Positions 56,519 through 64,000 of a stretch of DNA of 64,000 nucleotides are shown one piece after another. Origin of the DNA: Pomphorhynchus laevis. Taxonomy: Eukaryota > Acanthocephala > Palaeacanthocephala > Echinorhynchida > Pomphorhynchidae. Position 1 is the first letter of the stretch, and the number at the start of each line of letters is the position of its first letter. The translations under genes and the position numbers were made by a program. The notes under the pieces were generated by a model. That model did not search any database. It had not been told where the DNA came from and worked only from the letters and a program-made list of their open reading frames with translations. The DNA lies in the NCBI GenBank assembly GCA_012934845.2, contig WNNJ02001433.1:186001-250000 (forward strand), read 5' to 3'.

Positions 56519-57055
56519 AAATCAGAATTATAGTTTTCTTTTTATAGAGAATAGATATCGATGTTAATGATTGTCTTGCCAGCATTTTATGTCAAATTCT
56601 ATTTCACAATTATTATCTCAAATATATTTGCTATCAACATATGTCTTGATAAAGGCAACCCTGCCAAAAGCTTGATAATAAATTTGCATATAGTTCTTAT
56701 CTTGATAATATCCCGGTTTTTTAAACTTATAAAAACGATCCTCGGGGCGATTCGTACAAATGTCTATATATTTGCTGATTATTATAATAAATATATTTAT
56801 TATATATAAATATATATAAATGTATAAATATAAATATTTATATATAAATCACTGATTTTACATTTTAATTTAGTTACAAAAAAAATTAAATTGCAACTTT
56901 AAGTAAAATTATTTTGTCTAATATCGCAAATGGGAATATCCAAATAACATGAAAGAATAAGTCGAGTTGTATATCTGCATTGAATGTCAAATTATAGATT
57001 ACAAGGTCATTTAATGATATCGGTTGCCATACAAGTAATATATTTTCATATATTG
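56519..57055. other. Downstream of forkhead, AT-rich
   Basis: An open frame at 56561-56809 has hydrophobic, AT-driven composition and is not supported as a gene. TA-rich at 56780-56850. Confidence 0.4.
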
Positions 57056-57354
57056 CTGGATGCAGAGGGGGACAGTCCTCCTCTGCATCTAGTAGTGGGA
57101 GGGATCTGGCACTGATGAGTCATTGTGATGACGAAACGGCATTTGTAATTATTTCGCGTCTGGCTTACATGCTTTACAAGGAATTCACGCGGAATGGTCT
57201 CACTCTCCTTAAATAAAAGTTAGCCGATATTAAAGAGACCTGCGCTGGCATTTGCCAGCGCTTTTGCTAATGATCCTTTTTGGTGAAGCTGTAGTACTGA
57301 TATAGTACACTATGATGTTACCAGAAAATTTTCTAGTACATCATTCGCATTGAT

Positions 57355-57433
57355 TGCCGTCTGCCAGTCCTCCTCTGCATCCAGTAGTAGGAGGGATCTG
57401 CCACTGATGAGTCATTGTGATGACGAAACGGCA
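57355..57433 (+). ncRNA. Type III hammerhead, F4 array 57 kb, unit 2
   Basis: TGCCGTC/CGGCA stem III, GUCAU/AUGAC stem II, intact cores; one mismatch in stem I. Confidence 0.82.
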
Positions 57434-57646
57434 TTCGTCATTATTTCGCGTCTGGCTTACATGTTTTACAAGGAATTCACGCGGAATGGTCTCACTCTGC
57501 TTAAATAAAAGTTAGCCGATATTAAAGAGACCTGCGCTGTCATTTGCCAGCGCTTTTGCTAATAATCCTTTTTGGTGAAGCTGTAGTACTGATTTAGTAC
57601 ACTATGATGTTACTAGAAAATTTTCTAGTACATCATTCACATTGAT

Positions 57647-57725
57647 TGCTGTCTGCCAGTCCTCCTCTGCATCCAGTAGTGGGAGGGATCTGGCACTGAT
57701 GAGTCATTGTGATGACGAAACGGCA
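57647..57725 (+). ncRNA. Type III hammerhead, F4 array 57 kb, unit 3
   Basis: Perfect stem I (UGCCAG/CUGGCA) and core; one base change in stem III (TGCTGTC). Confidence 0.8.
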
Positions 57726-57938
57726 TTCGTCATTATTTCGCGCCTGGCTTACATGTTTTACAAGAAATTCACGCGAAATGGTCTCACTCTCCTTAAATAA
57801 AAGTTAGCCGATATTAAAGAGACCTGCGCTGGCATTTGCCAGCGCTTTTGCTAATGATCCTTTTTGGTGAAGCTGTAGTACTGATTTAGTACTCTATGAT
57901 GTTACTAGAAAATTTTCTAGTACATCATTCACATTGAT

Positions 57939-58017
57939 TGCCGTCTGCCAGTCCTCCTCTGCATCCAGTAGTGGGAGGGATCTGGCACTGGTGAGTCATT
58001 GTGATGACGAAACGGCA
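57939..58017 (+). ncRNA. Type III hammerhead, F4 array 57 kb, unit 4 (core change)
   Basis: All stems perfect but the core reads CUGGUGA, which should abolish or weaken cleavage. Confidence 0.7.
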
Positions 58018-58085
58018 TTCGTCATTATTTCGCGTCTGGCTTACATGTTTTACAAGAAATACACGTGGAATGGTCTCACTCTCCT

Positions 58086-60370
58086 TATCTATTAATGTAT
58101 ATATTATCTATTATATATATTGTATTATATACTATATATATTATAGGGTATATTATCTATTAATCAGTTATAACAATTCTGAATGATAATAATCTCAACT
58201 TGTAAAATATCCGAATTATACAAATCCTTAAGATTTAGATATTTATAATTTTATATAAATAAATAACTACAAGTAATAAGAAACATGCAATAAATAACTG
58301 AGTCATCGTACAGTCTTGACACTTAGTTTTTAAAAGCCACATTTGATGTTTGTAAATAAACTAAAGGAAAACAATAAATAAACAATTGTATTTGGCATTT
58401 ATGCTTGGGGAAGGCCCATGATACCAGAAAGCTTTATTCAATCTTGAATTTTTTAACTGTTTAATATTCTTTTTTAATCTACATTTAATGTCATAAACAA
58501 AATCTAAAATGTTCAGATTTTAAATTTTGAAATTTTAAATTTTTTAAAATAAAATCTAAAATCCCAAAATTTAACATTTGTTAAAAAGATAAAATTCAAA
58601 GCAACTCTATTTAGTTTGACAAGCAAATTGGCGTTGTAGGCAAACATATTGTTTTGCTTAAAGTGTGTAGAATGAATGGTAACCAAATTAGCAGTTAATT
58701 TTAAAATATGATTTTATTTGTCGTAATCCAGTAGTTTACAAATGCTTTTTATTCATTCGATTCAGTTATTATAAACGTCTTTGTAGCACCGCCATAGCAA
58801 ATACGAACTGCTAGAACAAAGAAAATAACATTTTTCTTTGATAAAATGTCATTGTAATCGAATGACATTGTATACAATATTTATCGTGAACACTTTTTAA
58901 TATTGCTGAAGGTAAGACTTTTAGTCAAAAATTTTTTAAATTAAAATGTCACTTTAACTAAATAATATATTAACATAAAAATTGCAATTTTATCGTTTTG
59001 TCGATAAAGCAAGTAATTAATAAATAACAAAATTTATCATTTAAGATTTAAGAAAAATTCTGCACTTTAAGGAGTTGTTATCATGAGTTAATATTTAACT
59101 CAATTAGGTGATTAAATGATCATTAAGTAATGTTATTGAATTACTGTGTGAGAACCGTTTTTGCTTGGCAAACAGAAGAGCGAACACTTGACTTATTCTA
59201 GGTTTACTACTCATCTAAATAACAAGAATTTTAATTATTAGAGCTAATTTAACTGTCTTTAATCCTGGGTTCCTTCAAGAATAAGGTTAAGCAAGATATC
59301 ACCTAGATATATCGAAGAAGCGACTGAATAATATCCTCTAATGACAGACGTTGAGCCCCTTTTATATCATTAAATGCTAAATATTTATACAAGTTTGAAT
59401 ATATTTTTTTAGTAAAATTCACAGATATAATAAAACCCGGGTGTTTTACTTAATATTGGAAATAAGGATATGTTGATTAGACGAAATGGAGGAGAGTTCG
59501 GAAATTGCCAATCAGCTAAAAATTGTTTCGAGTTGCAATCAAAAGATTAAAAATAATTATATTAGAATAATATAATTATAAAATATATAAATTAATAAAA
59601 TATATTAAAAATTATAAATATTATAATTATATTAGAATAATTATCATATTAAAATATTGAGTATGTCTAAGCTGCATTTTAAATAAAATAAATTGGCTGG
59701 TTTTAAGGACATTATCATAACATCAGGAATGTGCTATCATAAGAAAATATAACAACTTGATGATACCTTCAATTTCTTTTTTACATACATGTGAATGCAT
59801 ACAAGATTTGAGCGATAGGGATCTTGAAAATCTATGATACTTAGAAGAACTGATGGGATTTAAGCAAATCTTCATTACATTAGTATTTGGTGAACAGCAG
59901 AGTGTACATTAAATATTTTTAAAATATTTTTAAATACTTAATAATTTAAATAATTTAGTTAGAGTTGAAACTGTCCCAAGCGCAATGGTCATCTGTTAAC
60001 TACAATCCATACTACTATAATAATCCTGAGTTGAAAACAGTTGAAGTAGGAAAACACACTTTGATACTATACGAAATGCAAAAGAATTGACTAATAATCA
60101 GTATGTCGTTGGCTAACAGATTCATTCTTGAATAATTTCCAAATTAAGATAACGAAGATAAGCACAACCTCAGATGAACTTAATCAATAGGTCATTGTGT
60201 TGAGAGTTTTCCAAAAATATTTCAGAAAAGTTCGCCAGTTGGTAATTGCTTGTGATTTAGTCGGTTTGAATTAAATTAAATTATTTAAGAAATTTAAAAA
60301 CGTGATGACTCGTGAAATGAAGTTATTACGTGACAGCTTTATCGGTGCTTGAACGAAGGGCACTTTGGTC
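58086..60370. other. Long AT-rich intergenic stretch
   Basis: No gene, array or strong repeat recognised. Confidence 0.4.
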
Positions 60371-60399
60371 CAAGTAGTTCATTAGTAGTTTCACACTAA

Positions 60400-60660
60400 A
60401 ATCAAAACGAAAAATGTTGTGGTGAGGAATAGAAGTCGAAACCTGATGACATAGCAGTTCCTCCAGGTGATTTATATTCCATATTCGGATCCATCGTCTG
60501 TTATTTATTAGTCAATTCACAAAAATTGATTTTTATTTTAAATTTTATATTTTAAATTTATATAAATATAAATTATATAAAATTTTATATAATTATTTTT
60601 ATAATTATTTATCTCCATTTTCAATTTATATATAGTATAAAATACGTCGACTTAGCTAAT
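60400..60660 (+). mobile_element. Short PLE derivative (family F3)
   Basis: Plus-strand copy with GTCGAAACCTGAT, GCAGTTCCTCCAGGTGA, TTATTAGTCAATTCA, an AT-rich body, and the end TACGTCGACTTAGCTAATCTGATT. About 260 bp, tail only. Confidence 0.68.
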
Positions 60661-63239
60661 CTGATTTTCTATTAACTATTAATATTTTATATTATATTGG
60701 TATATTATATTATGTTGATTTATATTTTTAATTATAAATGACATACTTATTTTATATAAAATTATATATCAAATAACTAATAAATATTAATAATATATAA
60801 TAACTATTATATATCAAATTAACTAATAAAAAGTAAAAAGGTATAAAGTGGCATGTAGATGTCTAGTACGTAAACATATAATCAAATTAGAATAACATCT
60901 TATCAAAGTGTCTTTATTCTTAAAATGTATACACGAAAAATTTCATTATGTGATCATTTTGATTATACATATGAAGCAAAGTTCGTTATTATTACAAAGA
61001 CGTGCCTTAACACAGACTGAAAATTTTGCAATAAGGAGTATTATGTTATCACATAATTCGTGATAAATTTAGAACGTGTTTCTGAGTGTCAACGATTGTC
61101 AAAAATAAAAATCTGTCCCGAAAATTTCTTAAAATTAGAGATAAATACTTTAAACAAATGTAAATACTATTTGGGTACTTTTAAACAAGTTCATTAAACT
61201 AAAGAAGAGGTAAAATTATAATTTGAGGTTTATTTTATAGAAGTTGGATCTACTCACAAGAGGTATTATTTTTTTAAAGAATTAATCAAGATCGATTTTG
61301 CCAGTTTAATCTATGTCAAAATTTCATTGGGATTATATTAATCTCAAATAGTATGTTCTTTTCTGTCAATTCATGCATTGGTTTACTTATATGCAACCAC
61401 CTATCATACCATATTTGCTCTACAGTCCGTTTTAATGACTTGTATTTTCTTCAAGTTTTCTTTACTCATAATTCCGTTCATTCTTCGTAAATTAGGATCA
61501 TGCTATGGGATAGTTCATAATCTCCAGTCGTATTCGTTTGATAACTGATCTGACGAATTGCAAATATTTCACCGTTTCGCATTTCCAACGTTGGCAATTT
61601 TACCACCAACCTCTCTTGAATTATCCTTCATGCATCAGTATCTCGTCTAATCTCTCAGTTATATTTGATGGTAATGTCAATGGGTTAAAAATTACATTAA
61701 TGCATATTTATGTTATCCCATTGTTTCGCCAAAATATACTTATTCTTTGCCAAAATAAAAATGTCCATTGAGCTATTATTTTTATTTTACTTAATAAACA
61801 ACCGTATCTTAAAAGACAAGATATGGATACCAATGTTTGTGGCATACAAGGGCTTTCGAAAAGAAATCAACTAGCAACTGTGTCTTAAACATTTGTGATA
61901 GTGAGTAAATAAAAGCATCCTATTAGAAACAAACAAAAGCTTGAATTATAAAAAGCTTGTTTTTATTAAAATTAAAAATTAATAAAATTGTATATTAAAT
62001 CGAAAACCCTTTTTCATCAAAAACAAATTAAGCATTTCTTCAATATTTGAATCCCTGGCCGTGAACATTTTCAAGAAGTTTATAAAATAATGTTTCACTA
62101 TTTAAATCCGTATTATATTATTCATTGAAGAAAACTAAAATAAGATTGAATACAGTATGTTTACGCACTCACGATCAAATAATAAAATTTATTTAAAATA
62201 AAAATTTACAATTAAATTATTTAAATAAACAGTATATTTAGATTACTTAAATATACCATTTATTAGAGTCAATATTTTACATAATATCTTAATTAATATT
62301 GACAGCAATTTAAAATTAAGGAACAAATAAAAAATATTAAATTGTATTTAGCAAGCATCACGTTTTTCAGCAAAACAACAAAACATTTTTGAGCTGAAAG
62401 AATGAAAGCTTTAAGTTAATTTAACAATTTCAAACTTAAATGTTGAAGTTAAATGTCTGTGTAACAATTTGATGTTTTATAAACCAAAATCCTTAATTCT
62501 AATACATTATATTTATGATTTTTGACATTTAGTAAATGATAACTTTGTGTTTAATTTGTTTGGTAAACTAATGTGTTCAAAAGTAAAATTGCTAAATTTA
62601 TGCTTCGAATAAATAAATTGTTTATTATGTTGGAACACTAATTTAGTTTGATGTTTAGCTAGCTGCTACTAGCATTACCAGAAACAAAAATGTACAATTT
62701 GTTCCATATTACACGTTTTTTGAAGTAAACTATATGTTTTTATTTTTGATAAAGCTAGTAGTAGCAGCTAGATAAATATAAAAATAAATTAGTGTTTTTC
62801 ATCATAAATTCTAAATAATCTAATATGTTCACTCTAGTAAGGCATTCTTGTTGATAAACATGTAATACAACATACTTTGTTAATTAAATTATGAACAAAA
62901 AGTTACTATCCATGAAAAAGATATGTCACAGCTATTTTATCCAAGAATGTTTACCTTTTTATTCCAAAAGGTAGTATTTAACTAATTTCATCAAGACAGC
63001 AACATTTTTGCCATCTGTTGTAAAAGAGTAAGCTCTAAGTATGTTTTACTTTTTTCGAAGATTATTTTTCTTATTAATTTTGCCGATGGCTAAATTAATC
63101 CCTCTTATTTATTGAATGATAATTGCTTAAACAGTCGACATTTTTACTAAAGGCAATTTTACTTCAATTTTTATAATTGGTTACAGCATCCTTATATTAC
63201 AGACTGCAAAACAGATCAGGTAAACACTTGTATTGTAGG
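60661..63239. other. Intergenic, with one possible decayed ORF and an inverted repeat
   Basis: 61310-61660 on the minus strand reads as a protein-like but stop-broken frame (KLPTLEMRNGEIFAIRQIS); not identified. 62655-62673 and 62752-62771 are inverted (TAGCTGCTACTAGC and GCTAGTAGTAGCAGCTA). The rest is AT-rich. Confidence 0.35.
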
Positions 63240-63247
63240 TATAAAAG
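63240..63247 (+). promoter_or_regulatory. Possible TATA box of the acetyltransferase gene
   Basis: TATAAAAG about 174 bases before the start codon. Confidence 0.45.
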
Positions 63248-63420
63248 TTCTTCTAGTTTTTAAGCAAATGTTTAACAAAAAGCGATCATAGAGTCGATAT
63301 TTAGACAATTTTACTCAAATCGAAAATGCGTCTGACAGTTATTGTATAAGAGAGAAGTAAAATATATTTTCAATTTCAAAAATTCTGACTCATCGCTGTC
63401 TATACGATATAGAAATATCA

Positions 63421-64000
63421 ATGATGAGGAGTTTATTATTTGGATCTATTCATCGTATGATACGGTGTAGTCAACTGTCCAATAGAGTTAGCAATTTGAT
63501 GCAATCAAAACTTAATTGTACCTTTGAGTACGAACTATTAACGAAAGAAAAGTCCAATTACAGAGATCACATTGACAATTTTTTACGAAAGAACTTCTTT
63601 CCAATCGAAAAAGTCAGCATAAAAGCTAATCTTGCTAAATCGGACCTTGACGAATTTATTACACGGTTACTAGACGACTCTATAAAAGATGGTGTTTCAA
63701 CATTAGTCTGGAATCAACAAACAAAAACTGATAAAAAGCTAATCGCCGTATGTTTAGCCAATATCGAGTATATAAAAATAAATCAGAAATCAAATTTAAA
63801 AGAGAATTGTTTGTCATCAACATTTAAAGGAAGATTCCGAAATGTGGATAGACTACTCAGTCTCTTACAAAGTCACATCGATTTACATCATTTGTTTCAG
63901 CAAAACACAATTCTACATGTAACTATAGTATGTGTTGATATTGATTTTTACAGAAAAGGTATTGGTATGAAGGCTATAGACCGCACCTTAAAAGAAGCAA
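63421..64000 (+). CDS. AANAT-like GNAT N-acetyltransferase (cut by window edge)
   Basis: At least 193 residues, open to the right edge, no intron yet. The layout fits arthropod arylalkylamine-N-acetyltransferase-like GNAT proteins, which move acetyl from acetyl-CoA to dopamine, serotonin or similar amines in the cytosol. Visible signs: a start region around residues 33-65 (TFEYELLTKE, HIDNFLRKNFFP), a central strand LIAVCLANIEY (107-117), the stretch RLLSLLQSHIDLHHLF typical of the middle helices, and motif A near the end: VCVDIDFYRKGIGMKAIDRTL with the acetyl-CoA-binding RxxGxG-like RKGIGM at 178-183. About 50 C-terminal residues (motif B) lie outside. The first of two adjacent Met codons is taken as start; the 30 residues before the domain are longer than usual. 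Substrate cannot be told. Confidence 0.75.
   Translation, partial: MMRSLLFGSIHRMIRCSQLSNRVSNLMQSKLNCTFEYELLTKEKSNYRDHIDNFLRKNFFPIEKVSIKANLAKSDLDEFITRLLDDSIKDGVSTLVWNQQTKTDKKLIAVCLANIEYIKINQKSNLKENCLSSTFKGRFRNVDRLLSLLQSHIDLHHLFQQNTILHVTIVCVDIDFYRKGIGMKAIDRTLKEA

Larger units (their letters stand above)
57056..58085 (+). mobile_element. Retrozyme-like tandem array, 292-bp units (family F4)
   Basis: About 3.5 head-to-tail units with exact 292-bp period (GACGAAACGGC at 57130, 57422, 57714 and 58006). Each has a type III hammerhead. The first unit is cut at its 5' side. No coding potential. Confidence 0.82.

Noticed and set aside
56561-56809. 82-codon open frame after the forkhead gene
   Set aside because: Hydrophobic composition follows from AT bias; no domain, no promoter, overlaps a TA-rich end.

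Overview
The window is AT-rich nuclear DNA of an animal. Signs are a spliced GH18 chitinase with a peritrophin-type (CBM14) chitin-binding domain, GT-AG introns as short as 55 bp, a forkhead gene, an AANAT-like acetyltransferase, and many retroelements (Penelope-like elements, CR1/jockey-type LINE, Ty3/gypsy). An arthropod, perhaps a mite or other chelicerate, fits best, but the species cannot be named from the sequence.

Layout. 1-14.3 kb is a repeat graveyard: a short-LTR Ty3/gypsy fossil (521-4241), then a three-layer nest in which a LINE was hit by a second Ty3/gypsy element (5787-11773), itself hit by a Penelope-like element (PLE, 8870-11056). 14.7-42.1 kb is one chitinase gene on the minus strand: ten exons, 477 residues, all phases consistent. 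Its first intron is about 13.5 kb and is packed with PLEs and hammerhead-bearing tandem repeats. 44.5-47.3 kb holds another hammerhead array and a decayed reverse transcriptase. 49.2-49.7 kb is an intronless EF-hand gene. 50.4-54.5 kb holds retroelement fossils. 55.9-56.5 kb is an intronless FoxG/sloppy-paired-like gene. 57.1-58.1 kb is a hammerhead tandem array. The right edge cuts an AANAT-like N-acetyltransferase gene (63421 onward).

The standout is the number and variety of self-cleaving-RNA motifs. At least five repeat families carry hammerhead cores (CUGAUGA, GAAA and GUC/GUA with matching stems). Two use ordinary strand order in retrozyme-like tandem arrays (292-303 bp and about 465 bp units), and a third is a single site in a chitinase intron. 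Two more (360 bp units at 34.7-36.2 kb; about 371 bp units at 30.0-30.9 kb) contain every hammerhead element, but the three core strands come in an order that no circular permutation of a normal hammerhead gives. The CUGAUGA strand sits in the loop of the stem III hairpin, so a monomer cannot form the ordinary planar fold, while a tandem dimer or two molecules could. Compensatory changes between copies support the stems. A weaker relative sits in the 3' end of the AT-rich PLE and its dispersed short derivatives. I know of no described hammerhead with this order; the claim is a reading of the sequence and has not been tested.
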